Origin: Rhizomicrobium sp.
Lineage (GTDB): Bacteria; Pseudomonadota; Alphaproteobacteria; Micropepsales; Micropepsaceae
Length of the DNA stretch: 34,507 nt
NCBI GenBank assembly: GCA_025451875.1
Contig: JANWJQ010000066.1
Coordinates: 1-34,507, forward strand
Reading direction: 5' to 3'
In this document: in pieces, positions 8,423-17,527 of the stretch
How positions within the stretch are numbered: the first letter of the stretch is position 1
Layout of the letters: each line of letters begins with the position of its first letter
Program-made: the position numbers and the translations under genes
The notes under the pieces: generated by a model
Told to the model about the DNA's origin: nothing
The model's database searches: none
What the model saw: only the letters and a program-made list of their open reading frames with translations

Positions 8423-10657
8423 TTACATTTTGTAGTCGAAGGTTAGGCCGATCGTGCGCGGACGCACCAGATATTGCTCCAGCGGTCCCGTCTGTCCGCC
8501 CGTTATGCCGCGCGTGTCGCCGATATTCGCGACATACGCCGTGACCGCATAGTTCCCGAATTCGACACCGACGCGAGCATCGAACAGGTTGTATCCGCCC
8601 TGCGGGATGCCGGTGAGAAACGTGCCGGGCGCTTTCGAGATATAGCGATGCGACAGTACGAACGACGGATGCCATTCATTGTCTGACCATTGGTAGGAGA
8701 CCGTATTGGACACCTGCCATTTCGACGCGCCGGGAAGCGTCGATCCGCCCGGTACGATCGGCTGACCGCCGCCCGGATTGAAGGCATCGACGAGCGCGGC
8801 GTTCAGATAGGTCACATTGGTCGAAAGCGTCAGATCGTCGGTGGCGAAATAGGTCGCCGTCGACTCGAGTCCATAGCTGCGCGCCCTGCCGCCATTCGTG
8901 GCATAGTTGAGGTTGGTCGATGTGAGCAGATGGACCTGGATGTTGCTCCAATCGATATAGAAAGCCGTTGCGTCCAACTGCAGCCGGTTGTCCAGCAGAT
9001 TGGAACGCATGCCCAGCTCATAATTGATCAGAGAGTCACTGGTGTATGACGCCGGCACGGGATCCGCCGGGGTCGACGGCGTGACGTTGGGGCCGCCGAA
9101 CCGATATCCCTTCGACACAAGACCATAGGCCATGAAATCGTCGCTTGGGGTCCAGGTGATAGAACCCTTGGGATTGAAGCCGCTGGCCTTCTGCTTTCCG
9201 AACGTATCGGTCGAAAGCCCGCCACCGCCGGTCGCTAGAACGTAGAAGCCGCTGGCTTTCGTTTCGCTGTTAAGCCTTTCGTCGAACAGGCGGCCGCCGA
9301 GCGTTGCCTTCCATTCGTCGCTGAAATGATAGGTAAATTCACCGAAAGCCGCTTCTTCACGACCTTCGGCTGGGATGTAGGCATCGAGCCATACGTCGTT
9401 CGGTGCCGCAATGGCACCTATGCCGGCGCCGAAGATGGGACCGTACACCGCCTCGATAGAGTTCGCGATGCCGGTGCCTGCACCGATATTCGTCACCTTT
9501 TCTTTCGTGTTGTCGTAGTAAAGGCCCACCACATACTCGAAGCGGTCTCCGCTGGGCGATGCGAGGCGCACTTCGTAGGTTGTCCCCGTACTCTTCGCGG
9601 GTTGCCCGACCGTCACGAGCGACGCGCCAGGGAAGAAGCCGCCGAACACAGCGGTTTGGTCCTGAAGCGTATCCTGCGTTTTCTGATGATACGTCGCTGT
9701 CGCTGTCAGCGTGGCGAAACCGAAATCCTGATCGAGCCGCAGATTGTGAATCTTGGTGCCGAAATTCGCGGTTTCGGGGATCAGCGTGGTCTTCGCATAG
9801 CGCCCCGCGAGCGTCGGCTCGGTATAGCCAAGATCGCGCGTGTTTTCCGTCTGGTCGAGGAACAGATAGTTGATGGTCGTGTTCGGCCCCGGCTTCCATG
9901 TCGCTTCGATACGCCCGCCGCGGATCAGCGTGCGGTTCGCATCTTTCTGTCCGGTCCCGATATTGTCGATGAAGCCGGCAATATCGCGATACACATAGAC
10001 GCCGCGCACGGCGAACGTGTCCGTCACGATCGGGACATTGACCATCACCTTGCCCGAGCCGCCGATATCGCCATGCGCGGTGCTTTCGATGCTCCCTTGC
10101 AGATGCATCCCGAAATCGTCGAGCTCCGGCTTTGCCGCTTGATAGTTCACCGCACCGCCAAGCGAGGAAGATCCGAACAGTGTCCCTTGCGGGCCGCGCA
10201 GGACGACGACGTTGTCCACGTCGAACGTGTCGATGTCGGGCGTTGCGATCGAATAGGACGGATCGGTCAGCGGCACGTCATCGATGAAGTAGCCGGTGGT
10301 GCCCTGCCCCTGGTCGATGCCGGTCGTGGTGGAAATGCCGCGAAGCACCACGGTCGAGTCGCCGGGCGTCTGCGCATTGAAAACGACGCCGGGCGTGCGG
10401 GTCAGGTAATCGGACATATCCTGCGCGCCGAGCGCTTCAAGCTGTGCGCCCGTCACCGCAGACACGGAGCCCGAGATCTTTCGAACCGCCTCGGGCCGCT
10501 TTTCAGCGGTCACGATGACTTCTTCGATCCCGCCTGTGCTTTTGGCGGAGGACGTGTCCGGCGCGGTCTGGCCAAAAGCGGACGGATCGCCCAGCGCGGC
10601 GATGGTCGCGCCAGCCATGAGTCCCGCGCGCAATATTCTCAATTCGAACAAAGGCAT
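8423..10657 (-). CDS. TonB-dependent outer-membrane receptor
   Basis: The 744-residue protein is a TonB-dependent transporter. After an N-terminal export segment (residues about 8-30) comes a TonB-box-like EEVIVTAEKR at 45-54. A plug domain follows, with SVSAVTGAQLEALGAQDMSD, TPGVVFN, VVLRGPQGTLFGSSSLGGAV-type sequence and other hallmarks, and then a long beta-barrel rich in aromatic strand ends. The C-terminus ends IGLTFDYKM, a membrane-strand end without the usual terminal Phe. The start is placed at ATG 10657 after GGGGGACGG; codons further upstream encode cysteine-rich nonsense. It energises uptake of a ligand across the outer membrane. Neighbouring peptidases suggest peptides, but TonB receptors without signature ligands cannot be assigned safely. 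Confidence 0.95.
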   Translation of the reverse strand: MPLFELRILRAGLMAGATIAALGDPSAFGQTAPDTSSAKSTGGIEEVIVTAEKRPEAVRKISGSVSAVTGAQLEALGAQDMSDYLTRTPGVVFNAQTPGDSTVVLRGISTTTGIDQGQGTTGYFIDDVPLTDPSYSIATPDIDTFDVDNVVVLRGPQGTLFGSSSLGGAVNYQAAKPELDDFGMHLQGSIESTAHGDIGGSGKVMVNVPIVTDTFAVRGVYVYRDIAGFIDNIGTGQKDANRTLIRGGRIEATWKPGPNTTINYLFLDQTENTRDLGYTEPTLAGRYAKTTLIPETANFGTKIHNLRLDQDFGFATLTATATYHQKTQDTLQDQTAVFGGFFPGASLVTVGQPAKSTGTTYEVRLASPSGDRFEYVVGLYYDNTKEKVTNIGAGTGIANSIEAVYGPIFGAGIGAIAAPNDVWLDAYIPAEGREEAAFGEFTYHFSDEWKATLGGRLFDERLNSETKASGFYVLATGGGGLSTDTFGKQKASGFNPKGSITWTPSDDFMAYGLVSKGYRFGGPNVTPSTPADPVPASYTSDSLINYELGMRSNLLDNRLQLDATAFYIDWSNIQVHLLTSTNLNYATNGGRARSYGLESTATYFATDDLTLSTNVTYLNAALVDAFNPGGGQPIVPGGSTLPGASKWQVSNTVSYQWSDNEWHPSFVLSHRYISKAPGTFLTGIPQGGYNLFDARVGVEFGNYAVTAYVANIGDTRGITGGQTGPLEQYLVRPRTIGLTFDYKM

Positions 10658-10690
10658 ATCCGTCCCCCAACCCTCGTATATCGTTTTTCT

Positions 10691-10718
10691 AATATGACAT
10701 ATATTTCTGCAGTGACAA
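10691..10718 (-). promoter_or_regulatory. Candidate sigma-70-type promoter for the TonB receptor operon
   Basis: On the minus strand TTGTCA (10718-10713, one mismatch to the -35 consensus) is followed after 16 bases by CATATT (10696-10691); a TATTAG at 18 bases is an alternative -10. It lies about 35 bases upstream of the receptor's ATG in a locally AT-rich stretch. The match is by eye only. Confidence 0.35.
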
Positions 10719-10786
10719 TAATTTTCTAAAGATGCGCTCACTTTCTGAGACGTGTGGCGCTGGGGCACCAGCCCAAGAGGCGTGCC

Positions 10787-12874
10787 TCACCAAAGGCGCG
10801 CGCGCTTTTCCGGCGCGAGGTACAGCACTTCGCCCGGCTTCACGCCGAAGGCCGCGTACCAGCCATCGATGTTGCGGACGACGCCGTTGACGCGGAATTT
10901 GCGCCAGCTGTGCGGGTCGCTGGCGGTGAGTTGTTTGATGGCTTCGGGTTTGGCTTTACCGGCCCAGCCTTGCGCCCAAGCAAGGAAGAAGCGCTGATCG
11001 CCGGTAAGGCCGTTCAACACCGGCGCAGGCTTGCCCTTCAGCGAGGCATGATACGCGTCGAGCGCAATCGACATACCGCCGAGATCGGCAAGATTCTCGC
11101 CCATCGTCAGGTCGGGATTGATGTGCGTTCCTGGTACCGGCTCATATTGCGCATATTGTGCGCCCAGCACCGCAGCGCGCGCCTTGAAGGCTTTGGCGTC
11201 GGCGGGTGTCCACCAATCGCGTAGCGCACCCTTTGAGTCGATGGACCGGCCTTCATCATCGAAGCCATGCGTCATCTCATGGCCGATCACCGCGCCCACG
11301 GCGCCGTAGTTGATCGCCGGATCGGCATTCGCATCGAAGATCGGCGCCTGAAGAATGCCCGCGGGAAACACGATGTCCCGCAGCGAACCGTTGTAAGCGT
11401 TGTTGGCCTGCGGCGTGAGCAGCCAGTCATCGCGATCCACCGGCCCATAGCTGCGCTTGACATAAAATGACCAATCCGCCGCCGCTGCCGCGCGCACATC
11501 GCCCATCAGATCGTCGCGGCGGATCACGACGCCACTGTAATCCCGCGGACGATCCGGATAACCGACCTTGATGATATAGGTGTCGAGCTTCGCCAGCGCC
11601 TCGGACTTTGTCTTGGCGCTCATCCAGCCGAGCGTTTCGATCCTGTGGCGGAAGGCCGCTTTCAAATTGCCGACCAGCGCTTCGATCTTGGCTTTCGTCG
11701 CCACCGGGAAATAACGCGCGGCATAAAGCTGCCCCACCGCCCATTGCAGCGTGCCGAAACAGCTATGCGGGACATAATCGCAATCCTGTCCACCCACGGC
11801 GGCAAGACCAAGCTTCCAGCGCGGCACCTGCTCGGACTGGCCCGCAAGAGCATGATCCCGCATTTTGAAACGCGCATTGACAAAGGCGTGCGGCAGATAA
11901 GGCGCAGCATCATCGACAACGCGAAACACCATCCACGCTTTCAGTGTATCCAGCGGCGTTGCGGCAAGGATGCGCGCGAATTTCGGGAAAGCGCTCTTCT
12001 GCGCAACCACGAGAGAAGTCTTCTTGGAAAGCTGGGCACCCGCCAGGAAATCGCGCCAGGAAAAGCCCGGCGCATAGGCCACGAGTTGCGCAGGCGTCAT
12101 CGGATTGTATTGCGTGGTGGGATCGCGCTGCTGAACCTTGGTCCAGCTTGCATCGGCAAGGCGTGTTTCGAATTCCACGACAGCCGCCGCCGCCTTTGCG
12201 GCGTTCGGCCATCCCGCAAGCTTCAACAGATTGGCGGCATAGAGACGGTAAGCGTCCTTCTGCTTCGCGAGATCGGGTTTCAGATAGTAATCGCGATCCG
12301 GCAGGCCCAGACCCGATTGCCACAGATACACCGCGTAGCGGCTCGTATCCTTCAGATCGCTGTCGATAACAATGAAAAACGGACTTGGATAAAAATCGAA
12401 TGCCGAACGCCCCATCAAGCCCGCAAGCGCGGCGCGATCCGGCGCGCGGCGGATCGCGGATAGTTCTGCATCAATCGGGTGAATGCCCTTCGCCGCGATG
12501 GCCGGTTCGTTCATGAAGGCGGCGTAGAACGCACCCACCTTCCCTTTCGTATCGCGCGGAACGAGCGGCACGTCCTTGGCCGCGTCATCGAAAATCCTGT
12601 GCAGATGCGCATCGATGCGATCGGTCATGTCCGAGCGGCGCGTGATCATCGGTTGATCGGCCGGGATCACTGCCCGCGCAAGATAAGAGCCGTTGGCATA
12701 TTGGAAGAAGTCATCGCCCGGCTTCGTCGCCGCATCGCGCGCCGTGAGGTCCAGCCCGAACGGCGGGTAGACGGGCGCGTCGCTGCGCGCCTGCGCGGCC
12801 GAAACTGTTGCCGCGAAAACCGCGCCGATGCAGGCAGATCGAATGAACCGGTTACGTTTTTTTCCCTTTGTCAT
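10787..12874 (-). CDS. M13 family zinc metallopeptidase (neprilysin/PepO-like)
   Basis: The 695-residue protein has an export signal (residues about 8-29, ending SAAQA) and the M13 peptidase layout. Early on it has DLTARDAATKPGDDFFQYAN, the family's N-terminal signature. The NAYN substrate-binding segment is followed by VFPAGILQAPIFD. The zinc site is HEMTH at 532-536, with the third ligand Glu 593 in GENLADLGG. The C-terminus ends ARLW in place of the usual Cys-Arg-x-Trp, as in many bacterial members. M13 enzymes are endopeptidases cutting short peptides on the amino side of hydrophobic residues; here this would be in the periplasm. The ATG follows the stop of the serine hydrolase gene by one base (TGAGATG), so the two are translationally coupled. 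Confidence 0.94.
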   Translation of the reverse strand: MTKGKKRNRFIRSACIGAVFAATVSAAQARSDAPVYPPFGLDLTARDAATKPGDDFFQYANGSYLARAVIPADQPMITRRSDMTDRIDAHLHRIFDDAAKDVPLVPRDTKGKVGAFYAAFMNEPAIAAKGIHPIDAELSAIRRAPDRAALAGLMGRSAFDFYPSPFFIVIDSDLKDTSRYAVYLWQSGLGLPDRDYYLKPDLAKQKDAYRLYAANLLKLAGWPNAAKAAAAVVEFETRLADASWTKVQQRDPTTQYNPMTPAQLVAYAPGFSWRDFLAGAQLSKKTSLVVAQKSAFPKFARILAATPLDTLKAWMVFRVVDDAAPYLPHAFVNARFKMRDHALAGQSEQVPRWKLGLAAVGGQDCDYVPHSCFGTLQWAVGQLYAARYFPVATKAKIEALVGNLKAAFRHRIETLGWMSAKTKSEALAKLDTYIIKVGYPDRPRDYSGVVIRRDDLMGDVRAAAAADWSFYVKRSYGPVDRDDWLLTPQANNAYNGSLRDIVFPAGILQAPIFDANADPAINYGAVGAVIGHEMTHGFDDEGRSIDSKGALRDWWTPADAKAFKARAAVLGAQYAQYEPVPGTHINPDLTMGENLADLGGMSIALDAYHASLKGKPAPVLNGLTGDQRFFLAWAQGWAGKAKPEAIKQLTASDPHSWRKFRVNGVVRNIDGWYAAFGVKPGEVLYLAPEKRARLW

Positions 12875-12875
12875 C

Positions 12876-14858
12876 TCAAAACGAGACGCCCAGACCGACG
12901 AAGTGGAAAACCACACCCACCCAAAGAACGATCAGGCAGCTTGCCGCGAGAACCACGCTCCACAACTTCGCCATCAGCCCCGCCTGCGCAGAGAATGTGG
13001 CCCACACGTTCCGAAATGCGATCAGAGTTGCGAGAGGAAGCACAATGATGCTGCACAAGTGCAGGACCAGCACCCATTTCTCCATCGCCGAACTGACGAA
13101 ATACGGCGCCCAGGTCCAATAGAATGTCGACATCATGCCGACGATCAGCGTCAGCCAGCCTGCCATCACCAACACGTCCGCGGCGACGGCGACGTGTATC
13201 CACCGGCGGGCGCGCGCGCCTTCAAGCGCAAGCGGCGCGCGATATCGGCGGCGGGTCAGCGCGGCGACGGGCCATGTGATCGTCGCCAGCAGCAGAACGA
13301 GAAACGACAGTTCCAGCGCCGGCAGCAGCCACGCCGCATTGCGCCATTCGGGCACCGGCGTATAGGCACCGGACGGATCTTCGTCGCCCCACATCGCGAC
13401 TTTGCCGTTCACCACTTTCGCGGCAATGAGTCCTTTGCCAGCCACGTCGCGCCATACGAATGGCGCGATCTCTTCGTATGTCTTGGGCTCGCCATTCAGC
13501 CCCGTCATCGGCGTGGTGAGGCGTCCGGACTCGTCCGCGCCGATGCCAACCTGACTGAGCAAGTTCACGAAAGACGCGAACGTCGTGTCTTCGCGGCGCG
13601 AGCCGTCATATTGGCCAACCATCATGGCGGCGTGCGCCTTTGCGATCGCCAATGGCACTTTTCCGGTCGACGTCGGACCGGGGAAATAGCGGTCGGTGAA
13701 ATCGTCGAACAGTTTTTCGCGAAGATCGAAAGTGTCGGAGCTGCGCCCCGCGCTGTTCAGCGAAATGAACAGGCCGACATTTTCGTCCAGGAACAGCGAC
13801 ACCGCGCTGTGGAAGAAGCGCGTGTCGCCGTCATGGCCGATGATGCGATGGCCGTTGCGGTCAAGCTGGAAGAATCCGAGCGTCATGCGATTGAGTGCCG
13901 GGCTAATGGTTGTGTAAGGCGTGCTATGCATCTCCTGCGCTGTCGCGACTTGAAGAATGCGATGGCCGTCATATTCGCCGTTCTGAAGATGCGCGATCAT
14001 GAATTTGGCGATGTCGGCACCGGATGCGGACAGCCCACCGGCCGGCGTTGCTCCCAGCATCTCGAAGGGGCCGGGCTCGTCGGCCGCAGACAGATATCCG
14101 TGTGACACCAACGGCGCCAGCGCCGCGGGTGGCGGCTGCAGGAAGGTCGAATGATTCATGCCAAGCGGCGCGAATATGTGCTGTCCGATATATTGCGGGA
14201 ACGGCTCACCGGAAATCCGTTCCACGATGTAACCGGCAAGCGCGGCGCCGTAGTTGGAATAGGCCGGCACCTTCCCCGCCGGAAAAATTCTCGGCGGCAT
14301 CCAGTTCTTCAGAAAGTCGCGAAGCCGCGGGTAGGTCGGCTTCACCGCAATCACTTCTTCAAGCGCATTCTCAAAGCCCGGCGTATGCGTCATCAATTGC
14401 CGCATCGTCACGGGCTTGCCGCCAAAAGGCGGAATTTTGAAATCGAGATAGATGTTGACGTCCTGGTCGAGATCAATCCGGTGCTGCTCGACGAGCTGCA
14501 TCACCGCAGTCCAGGTGAACAGCTTGGAGATGGAGCCTGGGCGGAACAGTGTCTGGTCCGGATCGACAGGGCGTTTCGCGGCGACGTCGGCGTAGCCGTA
14601 GCCTTTCTTGAACAAGATGTTTCCATCTTTAACGACAACCACCACAGCGCCCGCGATATCGGCGCGCTCAAGCGCGTAAGGCAGAAATCCGTCGAGCCAG
14701 GCTCCAACGTCTTCACGGGTGAGATCGGCGGACGTCGCGGGCGTTGCGGCGTCGGGCTTCGCGGATTGGCTTGCCGGCAAGGGGCCCGGCGCCGGCCGGG
14801 CCAAGGCTGAACCGGCAACAAAACAAATCGCCAAAACGGCGCCCACCAGCCCCTTCAA
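12876..14858 (-). CDS. Serine hydrolase (beta-lactamase class C/S12) with C-terminal membrane domain
   Basis: The protein is about 660 residues with a signal peptide at its N-terminus (MKGLVGAVLAICFVAGSALA). The beta-lactamase/D-Ala-D-Ala peptidase-like domain shows Ser-x-x-Lys as SISK (S109-K112), Tyr-x-Asn as YSN (200-202), and an HDGDTRFF segment in place of the KTG motif. The last 170 residues or so contain about four hydrophobic helices, so the catalytic domain is held at the membrane. No ATG is available in frame. TTG 14858 is preferred to TTG 14864 because AGGGGA then sits at workable distance. Such proteins may be peptidases, esterases or amidases. Co-transcription with the M13 peptidase favours peptide processing, but this is inference. 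Confidence 0.88.
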   Translation of the reverse strand: MKGLVGAVLAICFVAGSALARPAPGPLPASQSAKPDAATPATSADLTREDVGAWLDGFLPYALERADIAGAVVVVVKDGNILFKKGYGYADVAAKRPVDPDQTLFRPGSISKLFTWTAVMQLVEQHRIDLDQDVNIYLDFKIPPFGGKPVTMRQLMTHTPGFENALEEVIAVKPTYPRLRDFLKNWMPPRIFPAGKVPAYSNYGAALAGYIVERISGEPFPQYIGQHIFAPLGMNHSTFLQPPPAALAPLVSHGYLSAADEPGPFEMLGATPAGGLSASGADIAKFMIAHLQNGEYDGHRILQVATAQEMHSTPYTTISPALNRMTLGFFQLDRNGHRIIGHDGDTRFFHSAVSLFLDENVGLFISLNSAGRSSDTFDLREKLFDDFTDRYFPGPTSTGKVPLAIAKAHAAMMVGQYDGSRREDTTFASFVNLLSQVGIGADESGRLTTPMTGLNGEPKTYEEIAPFVWRDVAGKGLIAAKVVNGKVAMWGDEDPSGAYTPVPEWRNAAWLLPALELSFLVLLLATITWPVAALTRRRYRAPLALEGARARRWIHVAVAADVLVMAGWLTLIVGMMSTFYWTWAPYFVSSAMEKWVLVLHLCSIIVLPLATLIAFRNVWATFSAQAGLMAKLWSVVLAASCLIVLWVGVVFHFVGLGVSF

Positions 14859-14909
14859 GCTCAATCCCCTACATTTACAGCCTAACGATCCGTATCCCGC
14901 ATTTTTCTA

Positions 14910-14917
14910 TTGCGCAA
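14910..14917. promoter_or_regulatory. Candidate operator TTGCGCAA in a divergent promoter
   Basis: An 8-base perfect palindrome TTGCGCAA sits in the AT-rich 117-base gap between the divergent serine hydrolase and aminotransferase genes. The XRE-cupin regulator encoded at the end of the aminotransferase unit would be a natural candidate to bind here. The palindrome is short and its role is unproven. Confidence 0.22.
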
Positions 14918-14975
14918 CTATTTTCATTTCTGCCATTAATTTCTACTGAGAAAAATATAGCAGGTGATTGGCCTT

Positions 14976-16166
14976 ATGAATGATCGACGGATCTCTCCGC
15001 GCACAGCCCAACATGCCGGTAGCTCGTTGCTCAAGGCGGACATCGAACCGTTTCATGCGATCGCCATCAGCCGCCTCGCGCACACGCTGCAAACCGAAGG
15101 TCGCTCCATCATTCATATGGAATTCGGTCAGCCATCGACCGGCGCACCGCGCGCGGCGATCGAGACCGCGCACCGGATTCTCGATACGGACCCCATGGGC
15201 TATTGGGAGAGCGTGCCGTTAAAGCAGCGATTGGGGCGGCACTATTCCGACAGCTATGGCGTCATCGCCGATCCCGAACAGTTCATCCTGACATGCGGCG
15301 CATCGCCCGCGCTGGTGCTGGCGCTCATCTCGCGCTTTTCGCCCGGCGACCGCGTGGCGCTGGCACGGCCCGGCTATGTCGCCTACCGCAACACGCTGAA
15401 AGCGTTTCATCTTGTGCCGGTGGAAATCGCCTGTGGCGAAGCTGAACGCTTTCAACTTTCGGCGGCGAGTCTGGAGGTGCTGGACCCACCGCCCGCCGGC
15501 GTCATCATCGCCAGTCCGGCCAATCCCACCGGTACGATCATCCCGCCGCAGGAATTGAAGGCGATCGTGGATGTATGTCGGGCACGGAATATCCAAATCG
15601 TGTCCGATGAGATCTATCACGGGCTCAGTTATGGCGAGCGGACACATTCCATTCTGGAATTCGATCCGTCGGCGTTTGTAATCAACAGCTTCTCTAAATA
15701 TTTCAGCATGGTGGGCTGGCGGTTGGGCTGGTTGCTGGTGCCCAAGGAGCATCTGCATCGCGCTCGCGCGTTCGTGGGAAATCTGTTTCTAACCGCGCCA
15801 TCCCTCTCCCAGCACGCCGCACTTGCGGCGCTGGATGCCCATGACGAGCTGGACGGCCACGTTGCTGTCTACGAGCGCAATCGTCAGCTGCTCCTGGGCG
15901 CACTTCCGCGCCTGGGGCTGAATGCCATCGCCCCGCCCGACGGCGCATTCTATCTCTATGCGAATGTCGGACATCTGACGGACGACAGCTTCAAGTTCTG
16001 CAAGGACATGCTGATAGAGGCCGGCGTCGCCACGGCCCCCGGCATCGATTTCGATCCCGTGCATGGCCGCGAATTCGTCCGTTTCAGCTTCGCGGTTTCG
16101 ACGCCGCAGATTGAAACCGCCATCGAACGCATGGTGCCATGGATGCGGTTAAGACAACGGCCGTAG
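14976..16166 (+). CDS. Fold-type I PLP aminotransferase
   Basis: The 396-residue protein is a class I/II aminotransferase of the aspartate-aminotransferase fold. Motifs include SPANPTG at residues 180-186, DEIYHGLSYG at 211-220, the PLP-binding Lys 241 in NSFSKYFSMVGWRLGW, and a late REFVRFSFA segment with the substrate carboxylate Arg. The enzyme moves an amino group between an amino acid and a 2-oxo acid in the cytoplasm; which amino acid is not readable. ATG 14976 follows AGCAGG at slightly long spacing; a GTG 12 bases upstream is a less likely start. It is divergent from the serine hydrolase operon and followed 65 bases later by an XRE-cupin regulator, an arrangement common in amino-acid or polyamine catabolism. 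Confidence 0.92.
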   Translation: MNDRRISPRTAQHAGSSLLKADIEPFHAIAISRLAHTLQTEGRSIIHMEFGQPSTGAPRAAIETAHRILDTDPMGYWESVPLKQRLGRHYSDSYGVIADPEQFILTCGASPALVLALISRFSPGDRVALARPGYVAYRNTLKAFHLVPVEIACGEAERFQLSAASLEVLDPPPAGVIIASPANPTGTIIPPQELKAIVDVCRARNIQIVSDEIYHGLSYGERTHSILEFDPSAFVINSFSKYFSMVGWRLGWLLVPKEHLHRARAFVGNLFLTAPSLSQHAALAALDAHDELDGHVAVYERNRQLLLGALPRLGLNAIAPPDGAFYLYANVGHLTDDSFKFCKDMLIEAGVATAPGIDFDPVHGREFVRFSFAVSTPQIETAIERMVPWMRLRQRP

Positions 16167-16231
16167 ACACGGCTTTCGTGATAGCCGCGATTTTGTTAGG
16201 AATATGCTCAATACGCCAGCACGGGGATACC

Positions 16232-16927
16232 ATGTCCGACCACACAACCAAGCCGCCTTCCATCGTGAGACCCGGCGCGGCGCTGAAAGCGTTGCGGCTC
16301 GAGCGCGGCTGGAGTCTGGCCGAAGTGAGCCGGCGCAGTGGTCTTCCCGTCTCGAGTCTTTCCAAGGTCGAAAACGACAAGATGGAGTTGACGCTCGATA
16401 AGCTCATGCGTGTCAGCGTCGCACTCGATGCGGATATGGCCGGTCTCTTCGCGGCGCCCAGTTCGCAATATGCGGGGAGCGATACCAATGGCCGCCGCGC
16501 CATCACAAGAAGCGACGATGCAAAAACGATCGACACGCATATCGGGCGGTATCGCTATCTGGCCTACGAACTTCTCAACAAGCACTCCATCCCCATGACC
16601 ATCGATGTGACAGCGAAGAGCCTGGAAGAATTCGGAGAATTCAATCGCCATCCGGGCGAAGAGTTTGTTTATGTTCTTGAGGGCGAGCTCGACCTTTACA
16701 CGGACATGTATCTGCCCACCAATCTCAAAAAGGGCGACTCGATCTATTTCGACAGCAGTATGGGCCATGCCTATATTGCGATCGGCGATAAGCCCTGCCG
16801 GATTCTTTCCATCTGCATCGCACCGGAATCCGAGCTCATCAAATTCATGGAAGGCAAAACCCAGCCCATCGGCAAACACTACAATCTGGCCGATGGTTCG
16901 GCCCCGAAAGCCAAGGCGGGAAAGTAA
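16232..16927 (+). CDS. XRE-family transcriptional regulator with C-terminal cupin domain
   Basis: The 231-residue protein joins an N-terminal helix-turn-helix of the XRE/Cro type (about residues 14-72, with ALKALRLERGWSLAEVSRRS and SSLSKVENDK) to a C-terminal cupin sensing domain. The cupin has HPGEEFVYVLEGELDLY at about 140-156 and a second motif around DSIYFDSSMGHAYIAIGD. Members of this group bind short palindromes near their own and neighbouring genes and respond to a small molecule held by the cupin. Position right after the aminotransferase suggests control of that gene and perhaps of the divergent peptidase operon. ATG 16232 has GGGGA 4 bases upstream. It is the last intact gene before the left decayed fragment. 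Confidence 0.92.
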   Translation: MSDHTTKPPSIVRPGAALKALRLERGWSLAEVSRRSGLPVSSLSKVENDKMELTLDKLMRVSVALDADMAGLFAAPSSQYAGSDTNGRRAITRSDDAKTIDTHIGRYRYLAYELLNKHSIPMTIDVTAKSLEEFGEFNRHPGEEFVYVLEGELDLYTDMYLPTNLKKGDSIYFDSSMGHAYIAIGDKPCRILSICIAPESELIKFMEGKTQPIGKHYNLADGSAPKAKAGK

Positions 16928-16944
16928 GCCGCTCGAAAGCCTTT

Positions 16945-17309
16945 TAACGCTAACATGCCGTTGAGCATGGAGAGGGCCTTGGCGCCCCACACCTGCAAGG
17001 CGTTCGCCAACGCCTCCGCATCGGACACAGTGCGGAAGGGAACGCCTTTCGCTTTCAACTGCTCGCGCAGCTCAGCGTGGTTGTAGACCTCGCCGTTAAG
17101 GACACCAGAAGCTTGCCGCCGAAGGATACCTGCGGCTGTAAGCCACCGTCCAAACCGATAACGCTCAGACGGCGCGTACCCACAGCGGGTATGAGCGCAT
17201 AGCGAACGACGAGATCGGTGATGTCGCCGCGATAGAAATTAGACTCGAGCGATCGCGGCACGATCTTCTCCGCACTATCCCAGTCGACCGCAACCGCGAT
17301 ACCGCGCAC
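16945..17309 (-). pseudogene. Frameshifted N-terminal fragment of a glutamine amidotransferase/asparagine synthase
   Basis: Reading the minus strand from about 17309, one frame gives a class II glutamine amidotransferase N-terminus: VRGIAVAVDWDSAEKIV, then FYRGDITD, then TRRLSVIGLDGG and QPQVSFGGKLLV. The frame is then lost near 17105 and homology continues in another frame as VLNGEVYNHAELREQLKAKG, VPFRTVSDAEALANALQVWG and LSMLNGM, stopping near 16945. The catalytic Cys expected right after the initiator Met is an Arg (GTG-CGC instead of ATG-TGC). The C-terminal synthetase domain is absent. The fragment is therefore dead three times over: start/Cys lost, frameshifted, truncated. Related intact genes occur in polysaccharide and exosortase loci. 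The first frame also stays open a little further upstream, to 17333. Confidence 0.82.
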
Positions 17310-17424
17310 CCTCACGCGACCCCGATTGACCACGCATTCACCACTAAATATGCGCCCTCTGGTTTCTCATTATGCGCCGTCGGATATGGCGGCAGCATTG
17401 AAATATCCCAATATTCAAAATCGT

Positions 17425-17452
17425 TTGGGACAATCGGGGGACTACATATTAT
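17425..17452 (+). promoter_or_regulatory. Candidate promoter for the acyl carrier protein-serine palmitoyltransferase operon
   Basis: TTGGGA (17425-17430) and TATTAT (17447-17452) are spaced by 16 bases in an AT-rich region about 75 bases upstream of the acyl carrier protein ATG. The -10 matches the sigma-70 consensus at five of six positions and the -35 at four. The rest of the gap from 17310 to 17527 shows no gene that I recognise. Confidence 0.4.
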
Positions 17453-17527
17453 CACATCGTCTCCAAGCTGGCTGGCGTGGAATTCGACTGGCACTCTTCG
17501 TGTCGAATTGGGCTGATAAAAACGGTA

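Noticed and set aside
9326-10729. Plus-strand open frame of 467 codons opposite the TonB receptor
   Set aside because: No domain or signal; it is the antisense image of a well-supported receptor gene.
12828-14105. Plus-strand open frame opposite the serine hydrolase
   Set aside because: Composition is Arg/Gln/His-rich without a motif; the minus-strand hydrolase explains the stretch.
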